Position numbers and translations under genes: made by a program
Assembly: GCA_019912315.1 (NCBI GenBank)
Contig: JAIOJA010000019.1
Location: 18,406-82,405, forward strand
DNA from: Planctomycetota bacterium
GTDB taxonomy: Bacteria > Planctomycetota > UBA8742 > UBA2392
Length of the DNA: 64,000 nucleotides
Direction: 5' to 3'
Shown here: positions 53,497 to 62,013 of the stretch, piece by piece
Numbering within the stretch: the first letter of the stretch is position 1
How the letters are laid out: every line of letters starts with the position of its first letter
The notes under the pieces: model-generated
Seen by the model: the letters and a program-made list of their open reading frames with translations, nothing else
The model's database searches: none
What the model was told of the DNA's origin: nothing

Positions 53497-54003
53497 ATGC
53501 AGCCGGTGCGGGTCCAGCATGAGTTCGAGAAGTTCGTGGAACGTGTGGAGACGCGCTTGATTTCTTATCTGCGCTTCTCCCTGCGTGACCACACAGAGGC
53601 CGAAGACTTGTTCCAGGAGACATTGTTGCGCGCGCATGGCGAGTGGGATCGTCTGGCCGAAATGGACCGCCCGGACGCATGGCTGTTTCGAGTCGCACGC
53701 AACCTGATGATCAACCGCAGCAAGCGCCGCCAGACTGAACGTCGCGCGTTGAATGAAAAAGTACACGAAAGTGCTGTAAACAACGCCTCACCCGCGGAAC
53801 GCAACGAACTGCGGCGCGCAGTACAGGCCGCGCTGAACGACTTGCCCCAGGATCAGCGAGAAGCCGTCAGCCTGAAAGTGTGGGGCGAGTGCACCTGGGT
53901 GGAAATCGGGGTGACTCTTGGCGTCTCGGAGGACACGGCCAGCAGGCTGTTCAGCCGCGGGCTGAAGGCGATCGCCCCGCACCTGAAAGACCTGAAGCCA
54001 TGA
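53497..54003 (+). CDS. ECF-family RNA polymerase sigma factor
   Basis: 168 residues. Sigma region 2 (about 8-75) has AEDLFQETLLRAHGEW and DAWLFRVARNLMINRSKRR. Region 4 (about 105-160) has LNDLPQDQREAVSLKVWGECTWVEIGVTLGVSEDTASRLFSRGLKAI, the helix-turn-helix for the -35. GAGG precedes the ATG. The stop overlaps the next gene's start (ATGA), which fits co-translation with a membrane anti-sigma factor. It probably reads the GCGGGAA-N14-TGTCTCTA motif, which lies before its own gene. Confidence 0.95.
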   Translation: MQPVRVQHEFEKFVERVETRLISYLRFSLRDHTEAEDLFQETLLRAHGEWDRLAEMDRPDAWLFRVARNLMINRSKRRQTERRALNEKVHESAVNNASPAERNELRRAVQAALNDLPQDQREAVSLKVWGECTWVEIGVTLGVSEDTASRLFSRGLKAIAPHLKDLKP

Positions 54004-54812
54004 GTGACGACATGACAACTGATCTCGAGCACGCCATGGCCATGCTGCGCGCGGCAAGTATCCAGCCCGACCCGGATCGTCGTGAGCGGGTCTACAAGGC
54101 CGCGCAGGGTGCACGCTCGATCCATTACCTCTGGCCTCTGGCGGCGGGGGTTGCAGCCTGCTTCATCTTCGGCTTGGGAGTGCTGATTTTTTTGGCCATC
54201 GGCGGCGGCACCCACCAGCCACTGATCGCCACGGCAAACATCCCGCAGGCAGTGAATAGCGCGCCCGACGCGGGAGGCGGAACACTGGACAACACGGAAA
54301 GCACCGGGGGCTCAACCCAGACCGGCAGCAGACCGAAAGCGCGCCCGGCGTGGGTCACAAAACAGATTGCCGATGTCGGCGCCCCCCCGATCGGACTGGG
54401 CGGCGGCTCACCGCCCGCCGGCGGTGGTGACAGCAGCGGCGGCAGTGGTAGTGGTTTCGGAGGCGTAACCGGGGGCGGCAACGACCCACTGACGAAGGTT
54501 GCCAAGCTTGCCGGATTCACCGTTTTCAGCCCCGCGAATCTCGCGAAGTACACGCTTCAGCACGCGACGATCGAGCGCGCAGACAAGACCGGCGCTGAGT
54601 TCGACATCCTTCGTATCGATTACCGCCTTAAGGACAAGAAGCTGCTGATTCTTCAGGCCGCCAATACGAACGATGCTCGTAACGCCCTGTCTGCGGAGGG
54701 GCTCGACGGCACCGCTTTCAGCGTCGTGCGCGACGGCACGGTCGTGCTGCTAGTTTCAAACGACCTGACAATCGAGCAACTGCGTGAGCTTGAGTTGAAA
54801 CCGGTGAAGTAA
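54000..54812 (+). CDS. Putative membrane anti-sigma factor
   Basis: 270 residues from ATG 54000, overlapping the sigma stop by 4 nt. An N-terminal cytoplasmic segment of about 43 residues (TTDLEHAMAMLRAASIQPDP) is followed by one helix (LWPLAAGVAACFIFGLGVLIFLAI), a Gly/Ser-rich linker (GGGDSSGGSGSGFGGVTGGG) and a compact outer domain (TKVAKLAGFTVFSPANLAKY; LKDKKLLILQAAN). There is no HxxxCxxC zinc anti-sigma motif. The anti-sigma role is inferred from overlap, topology and position. Confidence 0.75.
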   Translation: MSDDMTTDLEHAMAMLRAASIQPDPDRRERVYKAAQGARSIHYLWPLAAGVAACFIFGLGVLIFLAIGGGTHQPLIATANIPQAVNSAPDAGGGTLDNTESTGGSTQTGSRPKARPAWVTKQIADVGAPPIGLGGGSPPAGGGDSSGGSGSGFGGVTGGGNDPLTKVAKLAGFTVFSPANLAKYTLQHATIERADKTGAEFDILRIDYRLKDKKLLILQAANTNDARNALSAEGLDGTAFSVVRDGTVVLLVSNDLTIEQLRELELKPVK

Positions 54813-54825
54813 TCCTGGAATTCTT

Positions 54826-54854
54826 GCGGGAAAGACGGCGCCAGTCTGTCTCTA
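54826..54854 (+). promoter_or_regulatory. ECF-type promoter, copy 2 (secreted protein gene)
   Basis: GCGGGAA (54826-54832), 14 nt, TGTCTCTA (54847-54854), identical elements and spacing to copy 1. It lies 28 nt before the ATG at 54883, leaving room for a normal leader with AAAGGAG. Confidence 0.6.
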
Positions 54855-54882
54855 ACTCAGAACCAAATTCAAAGGAGAAGTC

Positions 54883-56157
54883 ATGCGTATAGTTGCCGCC
54901 ATGCTGCTTTGCCTGTTGGCCTCGCCTCTGGTGGCAGACATGGGCCCCAAGCCTCGAACCACCGCCCCCGGCCCTGTACCCGAGAAGGACCTTGAGGGCA
55001 TAGAGGTCGAAATGTCTTCCGAGGAAGTGAGCCTCGTACTAAGCCAGGGCGAAGATGGCGCCGACTTCCTCGATGTCGAAGTCAAGTTCCACATGACCAA
55101 CCACGGCGGCGACACCAGCTTCGAAGTCGGCTTTCCCATTGGCTCACACGACACGTTCGATACGTTCACCGCATCGACAGACGGCATCGAACACGAGCAC
55201 AAACTGATCGACCGCAACCCGCCCAAGGAAGAAGAGAAGAAGGATGAGTTCGGATTCGGACATCCGCACGACTACTGGTACGTCTGGCAGGCCGAGTACA
55301 AGGCCGGCGTGAAAGTTACCCACGTTGTGAAGTATCGCCACCAGATCTGGCACCACAGTCATACCCGTTCCACGGGCTACATCCTGCACACTGGCGCCGC
55401 CTGGAAGAACAAGATCGGCAAGGCCGTCGTGACACTCACTTTTGGTGAAGGCATGGAAGCCGGGCACATGCGCGACCTGGCGCCGCGCGGAAACATCGAG
55501 ATGAGCGATGTGGACGGCAAGCGCGTATTCACCTGGACCTTCAAGGACCTTGAGCCACGCCGAGAAGACAACATCTCCATTCGTTATGATCGCACCGAAA
55601 CCTTCGACGAGGAAGTAAAGTCGCTGGAAGGCGAGAAGGCGAGGTACTGGTCTTCGCGCGTGGCACTGGCCTCAACCTGGCAGGACGCTCCGCGCCGCGA
55701 AGGACGCGACGACCATAACGCAACTGAGCTGGAAAAGTACCGGGACGCCGTTTCCGGGCTTCTTGATGAACTTGAGGAGGACGGCGACAAACTGGTCATG
55801 CCCGCAACCCAGCCCACGAAGATCGAGTGGGGGAATGCGGAACTGCCGGAAGAAGTCAGAAAGAAGATGGAAGAAGAATTCGGCGATGAAGACCGCAACT
55901 ATGCCGGACGCTGGGGCTCAGCCAGGCACCTGATGACCTGGTTTGGCGCTGCCGTGAAAATCGCTGAGAAAATGCCGAACGACGCCACAGCAAAAGAGAA
56001 CCTCGCCAAATGGGCACGCGTGGCGAAGGCCTTCAAAGCGGGCAACCTCTACGCCGGCAGCAAACCGCTCAGTTTCTCGGACGACAGCGAAAGGCTGATG
56101 GCTGATCTCGACGCGAACCTCGACAAGTCTGAGGCACTGTTGGCAAAGGCAAAGTAG
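54883..56157 (+). CDS. Secreted protein of the ECF regulon (DUF4424-like)
   Basis: 424 residues. A Sec signal peptide (MRIVAAMLLCLLASPLVA) is cleaved before DMGPKP. The outer beta domain has IEVEMSSEEVSLVLSQG, DFLDVEVKFHMTNHGGDTSFEVGFPIGS and WYVWQAEYKAGVKVTHVVKY, a pattern like DUF4424 proteins. A His-rich segment HQIWHHSHTRS lies near the middle, and the last 170 residues are charged helices. GGAG precedes the ATG. It sits right behind the sigma/anti-sigma pair and carries its own copy of the ECF promoter, so it is probably the main regulon output. Function unknown. Confidence 0.82.
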   Translation: MRIVAAMLLCLLASPLVADMGPKPRTTAPGPVPEKDLEGIEVEMSSEEVSLVLSQGEDGADFLDVEVKFHMTNHGGDTSFEVGFPIGSHDTFDTFTASTDGIEHEHKLIDRNPPKEEEKKDEFGFGHPHDYWYVWQAEYKAGVKVTHVVKYRHQIWHHSHTRSTGYILHTGAAWKNKIGKAVVTLTFGEGMEAGHMRDLAPRGNIEMSDVDGKRVFTWTFKDLEPRREDNISIRYDRTETFDEEVKSLEGEKARYWSSRVALASTWQDAPRREGRDDHNATELEKYRDAVSGLLDELEEDGDKLVMPATQPTKIEWGNAELPEEVRKKMEEEFGDEDRNYAGRWGSARHLMTWFGAAVKIAEKMPNDATAKENLAKWARVAKAFKAGNLYAGSKPLSFSDDSERLMADLDANLDKSEALLAKAK

Positions 56158-56250
56158 AGACCCGCCAGCGTTCATACAAGCCGGCCACTTGACAGTCAGC
56201 GGCGGTACGGTATTTCTAAGCCCCTCGCGCGCCAAATGCGCAAACAGGAA

Positions 56251-56326
<76 letters not shown>

Positions 56327-56333
56327 GACACAA

Positions 56334-56364
56334 AGCAGCCCGCAGATTCGCTCTGCGGGCTGCT
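56334..56364. terminator. Bidirectional terminator between tRNA-Lys and tRNA-Asn
   Basis: 12-bp perfect stem (56334-56345 with 56353-56364) and a 7-nt loop, placed between two convergent tRNA genes, 8 nt after tRNA-Lys and 7 nt after tRNA-Asn. Confidence 0.75.
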
Positions 56365-56370
56365 GTTATC

Positions 56371-56445
56371 TGGCTCCCCGGGCTGGACTCGAACCAGCAA
56401 CCTGTCGATTAACAGTCGAATGCTCTACCATTGAGCTACCGAGGA
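56371..56445 (-). tRNA. tRNA-Asn (GTT)
   Basis: 75 nt with encoded CCA on the minus strand. The anticodon loop CTGTTAA gives GTT. The acceptor TCCTCGG pairs with CCGGGGA; the discriminator base is G. Confidence 0.93.
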
Positions 56446-56603
56446 ATTGTCAAACCCCGTCAGGGAGCGAAAACCGTATGTTTCCGCCCTCATTTTTCAA
56501 GAGGGCGCGATGCCTTCCAACGCCCTGGTGTTGCAAACGCATCGTAACAAACATTGCCCCTGCACGGCACGGGCCGTAGCATGAAGCACCAGTGGAGCCA
56601 CCT

Positions 56604-57980
56604 ATGCGCATTTTCACGGCACTTTGCATCAGTATGTTGGTCTGCGTCTGCGTTGCCTCCCAGGATCGCATTTCACGCGCCGATCGCGCCAAGATGCGTG
56701 AAACCCGCGAAACCATGCGTGGCCTGCACCTTGATCTCACCACATACCACCAGCTCAACGGGCAGTATCCCGACGATCTGAAAGCACTGGTCAGCAGCAA
56801 CCTTCGGGAAGTCCTGCCGAAAGACGCATGGGAAAAAGATTTCACCTACACCCGCGAAGACCGCGACTTCAAGCTGACCTCTCTGGGTGCGGACGGCAAG
56901 CCAGGCGGCAAGCTGGCCAACGTTGACATTGTCTGGACCGAAGCCGGCGAGTACCGCGAAATGACCGCCGACGAAAGGGCCGAGCGCGAGCGCAGGCTTG
57001 AAGAGCAGCGCTTCGAGACCACCAAACTTCTGGCCCGTCGGCGCATGGTGGTGATCGCGGGCGAAGTCGTGAACAAGCGGCGCACTTCCGGCGCCTGGCC
57101 CAAGCAGCTTGAAGACTGCAGGCGTGACGGCGAAACGGACGCGGACAAAGTCGTCAACCTCTGTTTCGCGGACCCGTTCGGGCACGCGTTCACATTGCGC
57201 CTGCTGCCGCACGAGAACTTCGCGGTCGTCTGCTGGGGCGCCGACGGCAAGGAAGGCGGCGCCGGGCGTGACACCGACTTCGTGGTCACGGAACGCGAGG
57301 TGCGCAAAGAGTACGCCGATTACCGAGACTACTGGGGCTACAACCCCTGGAACGGCGACTGGCGAGTCGAGAACCTTGCCAACGACGTAAAGCGGTACAA
57401 GGAGCGCTTCGGCACCCTGCCGAACGAGCTGGCGGACCTGACCCGCGCGGGCAACGGGCCCAACGGGCCGATCCAGGCGATTCGCAATTCCATTCCGCAG
57501 GACGACTGGGGCAACGACTACGTGCTGATCACTCTCGGCGATGAAGAGTTCTATGTCGGCGGGCTGGGCAAAGACCAGCTTGAAGGCGGGGTCAAGGACA
57601 ACGCCGACGTGATTTTCCCGCGCCCGGGCGCGGTAGCCGAAGAAATGGACGAATGGGAAGAACCCATGCCCGCGCAGAACGACGACGAGATCCTGTACGA
57701 AGTCGCCCAGGCGCTCATGGATGACATCATCAGTCGCGCCAACGAATACCACGCGGCCAACGACAGCTACCCGGCAACGCTGGAGGACATCGCGGACAAG
57801 TTTCCCGAAAAGGCCGTGCCCCTGGACCCCTGGGAAGCCCCCTTCATTTACGCGCTGACCATGGACGCCGACGGCAAGGTCACAGGCTTCACGCTCACGT
57901 GTCATGCGTCCGACAGCGCCGAAGGCGGCGACAGCTGGGCGGCCGACATCGTGCTGAACCAGGACTACGAGCAGCAGTAA
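56604..57980 (+). CDS. Secreted protein with four GspG-like (pseudopilin C-terminal) repeats
   Basis: 458 residues from ATG 56604, GGAG upstream. The signal peptide MRIFTALCISMLVCVCVAS has no prepilin-type Gly-Phe/Glu site. Four similar domains follow. Each has a helix with a YP(D/A)xL-like end, then P-x-D-x-W/F-x-x-x-F/Y, strands and a GADGKxGG or GGDxWxADI end: LNGQYPDDLKAL with PKDAWEKDFTY; GAWPKQLEDC with FADPFGHAFTL and GADGKEGG; FGTLPNELADL with PQDDWGNDYVLI; DSYPATLEDI with PLDPWEAPFIY. This is the calcium-binding part of GspG without the pilin helix. Probably a free periplasmic protein. Confidence 0.8.
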   Translation: MRIFTALCISMLVCVCVASQDRISRADRAKMRETRETMRGLHLDLTTYHQLNGQYPDDLKALVSSNLREVLPKDAWEKDFTYTREDRDFKLTSLGADGKPGGKLANVDIVWTEAGEYREMTADERAERERRLEEQRFETTKLLARRRMVVIAGEVVNKRRTSGAWPKQLEDCRRDGETDADKVVNLCFADPFGHAFTLRLLPHENFAVVCWGADGKEGGAGRDTDFVVTEREVRKEYADYRDYWGYNPWNGDWRVENLANDVKRYKERFGTLPNELADLTRAGNGPNGPIQAIRNSIPQDDWGNDYVLITLGDEEFYVGGLGKDQLEGGVKDNADVIFPRPGAVAEEMDEWEEPMPAQNDDEILYEVAQALMDDIISRANEYHAANDSYPATLEDIADKFPEKAVPLDPWEAPFIYALTMDADGKVTGFTLTCHASDSAEGGDSWAADIVLNQDYEQQ

Positions 57981-57990
57981 CAGAGCCGGC

Positions 57991-58800
57991 TTGACTGATT
58001 CCGAACAACGGGTGAACACGCCGGTCGCGATTGGCATCGCGTGCGTGGCGGCGCTGCTAAGCACCATGCTGGGCATCGGCGGCGGTGTCGTGATGGTGCC
58101 GCTGTTGACCCTGTTCGCGCGGATGCCGATCAAGCGGACGGCCGGCACGAGCCTGGCGGTGATAGTGCTGGTGATCAGCGTCGGCGTGATCACCCAGGAG
58201 ATCCGCAAGCCGGGCGACATTCACTGGGATGTTTCGCTGGTGCTGGCGGCGGGGGCATTCGGCGGCGCGTTCATCGGGCGTTGGCTGAACAAGCGCCTGC
58301 CGGAAGCGGCCTTCCGGTACATCTTCTGCGCACTGCTGGCAATGGTTGCGGTTCGCCTTCTGGGTGTGCTGCCGCGGACGGAGCCGTTTCTCGGCGCGAT
58401 GGCGGAACTGGACAACCCGGCGCATCTTGCGTACCTGGCCGGCGTGGGGTTGTTCGCGGGCGTCGTGGCGGCGCTGTTCGGTCTTGGGGGCGGGGTGGTT
58501 GTGGTGCCGGCCCTGGTGCTGGGGTACGGGTTTTTTCAACAGGACTTCGCCGCGACACGCGCGACCAGCCTGGGAATGATCCTGCCGACAAGCATGATCA
58601 GCGCCTGGCTGCATTATCGTGCAGGCAATGTTGATATGCGTCTGGTCGCACGCATGACACCGTTCGCGCTGGTGTTTGCGATCGCCGGAGTCCTGCTTGC
58701 CTACGCGGTTCCCGGGCAGACCCTGAAGATTATCTTCGGTGTGCTATTGATCGCGGCGACAATCCGGCTGGCGCTGAAAAAGTCGAAGAAAAGTGGATAG
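57991..58800 (+). CDS. TauE/SafE-family sulfite exporter-like permease
   Basis: 269 residues. TTG 57991 is the likely start; an in-frame GTG six codons later is the alternative. About eight helices. Family repeats are seen twice: STMLGIGGGVVMVPLL near the start and LFGLGGGVVVVPALVLGYGF in the middle, with AGTSLAVIVLVI and ATRATSLGMILPTSM as matching second segments. The family exports sulfite or other organosulfur anions; the substrate here is unknown. It follows the GspG-like gene by 10 nt and may be co-transcribed. Confidence 0.92.
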   Translation: MTDSEQRVNTPVAIGIACVAALLSTMLGIGGGVVMVPLLTLFARMPIKRTAGTSLAVIVLVISVGVITQEIRKPGDIHWDVSLVLAAGAFGGAFIGRWLNKRLPEAAFRYIFCALLAMVAVRLLGVLPRTEPFLGAMAELDNPAHLAYLAGVGLFAGVVAALFGLGGGVVVVPALVLGYGFFQQDFAATRATSLGMILPTSMISAWLHYRAGNVDMRLVARMTPFALVFAIAGVLLAYAVPGQTLKIIFGVLLIAATIRLALKKSKKSG

Positions 58801-58936
58801 ACCATTCACGAAAAACAATCTATATCTTCGCCCCTGACTGAATTTTGGGTCGGCTAAGGGAAGTACTTGCTGTTATGGGGGGGCAGGTATTTCTTCGACC
58901 CTGCTAAAGGGCGCCGCGAATGCGGCGCCCTTTTTG
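58798..58936 (+). ncRNA. Candidate structured small RNA with own promoter and terminator
   Basis: TAGACC (58798-58803), 17 nt, TATATC (58821-58826) give a promoter-like pair. The transcript from about 58833 would hold a long hairpin: 58847-58852 pairs with 58896-58901 (6 bp), then a 5-nt bulge, then 58858-58870 pairs with 58883-58895 (13 bp with several G-U), loop TGTTATGGGGGG. It ends in a classic intrinsic terminator, stem 58907-58917 with 58922-58932, loop GAAT, then TTTTT. No open frame fits the region. Confidence 0.55.
58907..58935 (+). terminator. Intrinsic terminator
   Basis: 11-bp GC-rich perfect stem, tetraloop GAAT, T5 tract at 58931-58935. It ends either the tauE transcript or the candidate small RNA. 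Confidence 0.85.
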
Positions 58937-59033
58937 CGTCTGCCGGGAACAAGTGCTGATCTCCGCCCGTATACCGCCCAACGTCCTGCTGGCAGGTGAA
59001 GAGCCAATCCCCGCCGGCTCGACGACTGCGGGA

Positions 59034-60329
59034 CTACTCAACGAGCGTGAGGACGTTGCCATTGAGGACGATGGCCGCCGGGTTGTTCTCGGGTTCGCCG
59101 GGGTAGCGGTGAAAGGCGAAGCGGCGGCGACGGCCGTCTTCGTACAGCAACTCCAGCGTGTTGTTTGCGACCGTCCAGGTGCCTTTGCCTGGTATGACTT
59201 CGATGTCGCGCAGCTCGCAGTCTCCGCCGACCCACCAGCCAATGTTGACGCGCGAGTTGAAACCGGCGTCGTCGAACGTGCTGTCTTCCTTGAAAGTGAT
59301 GCCGAGCTTGTAGTACTCGCCCATGCTCTCGACGTCGTGGCGCATGAACGTGCCCTTCAGCTTGGCCCTGCCATCCAGCGGGCGATAAGGCTTGTCGCCG
59401 TCGAGAAGTTCATCGCCTTTGCGCTTCAGCTTCTCGGTCCACGTGCTGCCATCAGCGCGCGCGAAGGTCATCTCGACCACGTCATTCTTGAGCGCGTACT
59501 TGCCGCAGTCGCCCGGGTATCGCTGCTGCCAGTACTCGAATTTAAAGCACAGCAGACCTTCGGGCGGGACAATGCGCATCACGCGTCCGTCGGCGAAGAA
59601 CGTGTAGTAGCGCCAGCGATACTTCGCGGTAGTGATTTCCTCGCGCGGGTCGCCTGCGGCACCTAGCCCCGTCGCGCCGTAGATTCCTTCGAGCCCGCAG
59701 TCGCCCTGTGGCAGCTCGGTTGCTTCCCACAGGAATGAAGGCGTGGACTTGGGGTCGATGTGAATTTTCAACTTTGGCGCGGGCTCGTCGCCACGGCAAC
59801 TCGAAAACGTAGCAGTGTTCAGCAGCGTGTCCATGATGCCAGCTTGCTTCTCCAGCCGATCGAGATCGTTCGTCACGTAGATCAACGCTCCCGCACGAGC
59901 CTGGCACCTTAGGCAGGTGAGGATCACGACCCACGTCACGTCGCGACGATCGGTGTAGCCAGCGGCCCAGCCCAGCATGTCGTAGCCGGCCTTCGTGCGG
60001 GTCTCGGTAACCTGCCCGGCGTCCGCCACGCCGAGCGCCTTCTTCAGTTCCTCCCGCCCCTCTTCGGCCCACTTCTTGAACGCCTTCTTGCGGTCGAGAC
60101 CCTTGAGATCAGTTGAGCCGGCAAACAGGACGGTAGTCGAGAAGTTGTCCGGCGTGTCGACAAACGCCATTACCGGCTGGCCCTTCAGCCCGGTCACGAT
60201 GCGCATGGAATCTGGCAGCTTGAACACCCAGTCCGCAACCTGAGTGTCCGCGGATTCAGCATCGGCGAAAGAAGAAACCGGCGCGAGACAAAGCACCAGA
60301 AATACAACGCAAGCGAGTACGCCGCGCAT
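59034..60329 (-). CDS. Secreted protein, unknown family
   Basis: 431 residues. The signal peptide ends near SSFADA, and GAGG precedes the ATG. The N-terminal domain (about 30-170) has WVFKLPDSMRIV and a helix RKKAFKKWAEEGREELKKAL, resembling a mog1/PsbP-like or DUF1795-type fold. The second half (about 215-430) has strands with FEYWQQRYPGDCGKYALKNDVVEMTF and KGTWTVANNTLELLYEDGRRRRFAFH, a lipocalin-like repeat pattern. Cys pairs suggest disulphides. Function unknown. Confidence 0.75.
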   Translation of the reverse strand: MRGVLACVVFLVLCLAPVSSFADAESADTQVADWVFKLPDSMRIVTGLKGQPVMAFVDTPDNFSTTVLFAGSTDLKGLDRKKAFKKWAEEGREELKKALGVADAGQVTETRTKAGYDMLGWAAGYTDRRDVTWVVILTCLRCQARAGALIYVTNDLDRLEKQAGIMDTLLNTATFSSCRGDEPAPKLKIHIDPKSTPSFLWEATELPQGDCGLEGIYGATGLGAAGDPREEITTAKYRWRYYTFFADGRVMRIVPPEGLLCFKFEYWQQRYPGDCGKYALKNDVVEMTFARADGSTWTEKLKRKGDELLDGDKPYRPLDGRAKLKGTFMRHDVESMGEYYKLGITFKEDSTFDDAGFNSRVNIGWWVGGDCELRDIEVIPGKGTWTVANNTLELLYEDGRRRRFAFHRYPGEPENNPAAIVLNGNVLTLVE

Positions 60330-60449
60330 AGGGAATCCTCAAGCCCGAGAAGAGTATACACCGCCGCGTGTGGCGGATGCTATCTCCACGTTCACAGCAG
60401 AATGTCGAACTGGTCCACGATGTCGCCAAACAGTGCGGCTTTTCGCGCG

Positions 60450-61547
60450 TCACTCACGGTACCCAGGGGCGCCCGCGAGTACCCAGTTCGTGAGTTCCGC
60501 AAGCTCGTCATCCGTCAGCGCCGCGTCGGCCGGGAATTGCGGGTGGGCTTTCTGGCCGTTCATACGACCGAGCAGGGGCGAGTTTTCCGCAAACGGCACA
60601 ACAGCCTCACGCCGGTTGCCGAGGTCATCGATCGCCCCGCGGCGTAATCCGTCCAGGCTTGTCAGGTTAAGCCCCGCGTCCGGGCTGTTGCCCCCGTGAC
60701 AGCTCGCGCACTTGTCGCCCAGAAGCTCCGCCACTCGCGCGGCCGTGACGTCGGTGGGCGGCGACGGAATGGCGTTCAGGATGTACCACGCGAGGTCCTG
60801 CGCGTCTTCTTCGGTCACGTTCAACTCGGGCATTCGCGACCATGGCATCCAGTCCGAGGGGTGCTGGATTACCGCCAGCAGCCAGGCCGGGCGGAGACGC
60901 TGCCATGCGTGGGTCAGGTCGGGCGCGCGCAAGGCCCCGTGCTGGAACACGACGTTGCCCTCTGCGTCGCGCTGGATGCGGATCTGGTGCTTGCCGAGGC
61001 TGTGGCAGTTCATGCAGTTGTAGCGGATAAACAGGGACCGCCCCAGCAGAAGGCGCGGGCGGCGCGGGTCGGTTTCACGGGCCAGGCTGAATTCCGGCAG
61101 CAGCTTCAGCCTTTCCGTACCGAGGAGCTCAAGGTATCGGGCAAGCAGTTCGACGTCGTAATCGCTCAGGGCGAGGTTCGGCATTCTTTCAAGCTGGTTT
61201 TTCCGAACCGGGTATGGCGCATGCAAGTAGCGCCGCAGCCATTCCCCGGTGCGGCGCTCGGCGATGCGCGAAAGCGGTGGCGCAAGCTCGGGCGCGCCCG
61301 CCAGTTCCGTGTTGGTGTCCGGGCGATGGCAGGAACGGCAGGCGTAGCGGGCAATGATGTCCTCGCCCTTGCGGGTCAGGTCAGCCGCGGAGGCCGGTAT
61401 GGTTCGGCCCTCGGGCAGCGGGGTCTGGCACCCGTTCGCCGGCACGGACGCGGGTAGCGCATTGTCCGGGGACTTCACGCACCCGCCCCACAGGCACAGG
61501 AGCGCCGCAAAAGCCAGCCCGCAGGTGTAGAGTCGCAGTAGCCGCAT
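60450..61547 (-). CDS. Triheme cytochrome c lipoprotein
   Basis: 365 residues from ATG 61547. The signal peptide ends in the lipobox WGGC (Cys23). Three haem motifs are present: CRSCH at 70-74, CMNCH at 178-182 and CASCH at 280-284. Candidate distal Met ligands lie in ERMPNLALSDYD and SRMPELNVTEED. Each motif opens a class I-like cytochrome c domain (YLELLGT, AWYILNAIPSPP, ELTNWVLAGAP). It probably transfers electrons at the outer face of a membrane. It stands alone, and a frameshifted haem lipoprotein lies beyond the next spacer. Confidence 0.9.
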   Translation of the reverse strand: MRLLRLYTCGLAFAALLCLWGGCVKSPDNALPASVPANGCQTPLPEGRTIPASAADLTRKGEDIIARYACRSCHRPDTNTELAGAPELAPPLSRIAERRTGEWLRRYLHAPYPVRKNQLERMPNLALSDYDVELLARYLELLGTERLKLLPEFSLARETDPRRPRLLLGRSLFIRYNCMNCHSLGKHQIRIQRDAEGNVVFQHGALRAPDLTHAWQRLRPAWLLAVIQHPSDWMPWSRMPELNVTEEDAQDLAWYILNAIPSPPTDVTAARVAELLGDKCASCHGGNSPDAGLNLTSLDGLRRGAIDDLGNRREAVVPFAENSPLLGRMNGQKAHPQFPADAALTDDELAELTNWVLAGAPGYRE

Positions 61548-62013
61548 CGTGAGCGAGTTTGACTGGCGGAACACTTTCGTCAACGAGCCCGGCCGACGGC
61601 AACGGCTGTTGCCAAAACGACACCGATGACGCATGGGCAAGTGAAGCAGCCGCCAGTGGCTAACTTTGCCGGCAAAGCATGATTCGGCAACACCAACTTT
61701 ACGGACGAACCTTCGACCAGCTCAGCTGTCGCGATTCAGTGACGTTGCGCACGGCATCAAGCCTCCAGTTAAAGGGAGCCAATCGCAAACATTGCACAGA
61801 GAGCATGTCGTGCAATTGTATGTCTTGCTGTCGTGAACGCTTGCGTGCAGCGGCGCGGCCGTCAAGCTTTTCATAAGTCAGGGGCACTTCCAGTGCGACG
61901 CTGTCACACCATAGACGCTCGTCATACCATAGCGTACTATTTAAGTTTTTTCCGATTTTTGCTACACGATTGTGCCAGTATGTGATACCGTCCTTCAAAG
62001 GCGGGCGGAATTC
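61548..62013. other. Intergenic region of altered composition
   Basis: About 465 bases with no gene I can support, more AT-rich than the rest of the window toward its end (TTTAAGTTTTTTCCGATTTTTG near 61939-61960). ACCATAG followed by ACG or CGT recurs near 61905-61935. Two overlapping open frames (61679-61876 plus, 61699-62037 minus, 112 codons) are antisense to each other. The minus one could be real but has no ribosome site or family resemblance. Confidence 0.4.

Noticed and set aside
56673..58220. 515-codon minus-strand frame over the GspG-like gene
   Set aside because: Antisense; the plus strand has signal peptide, ribosome site and four domain repeats.
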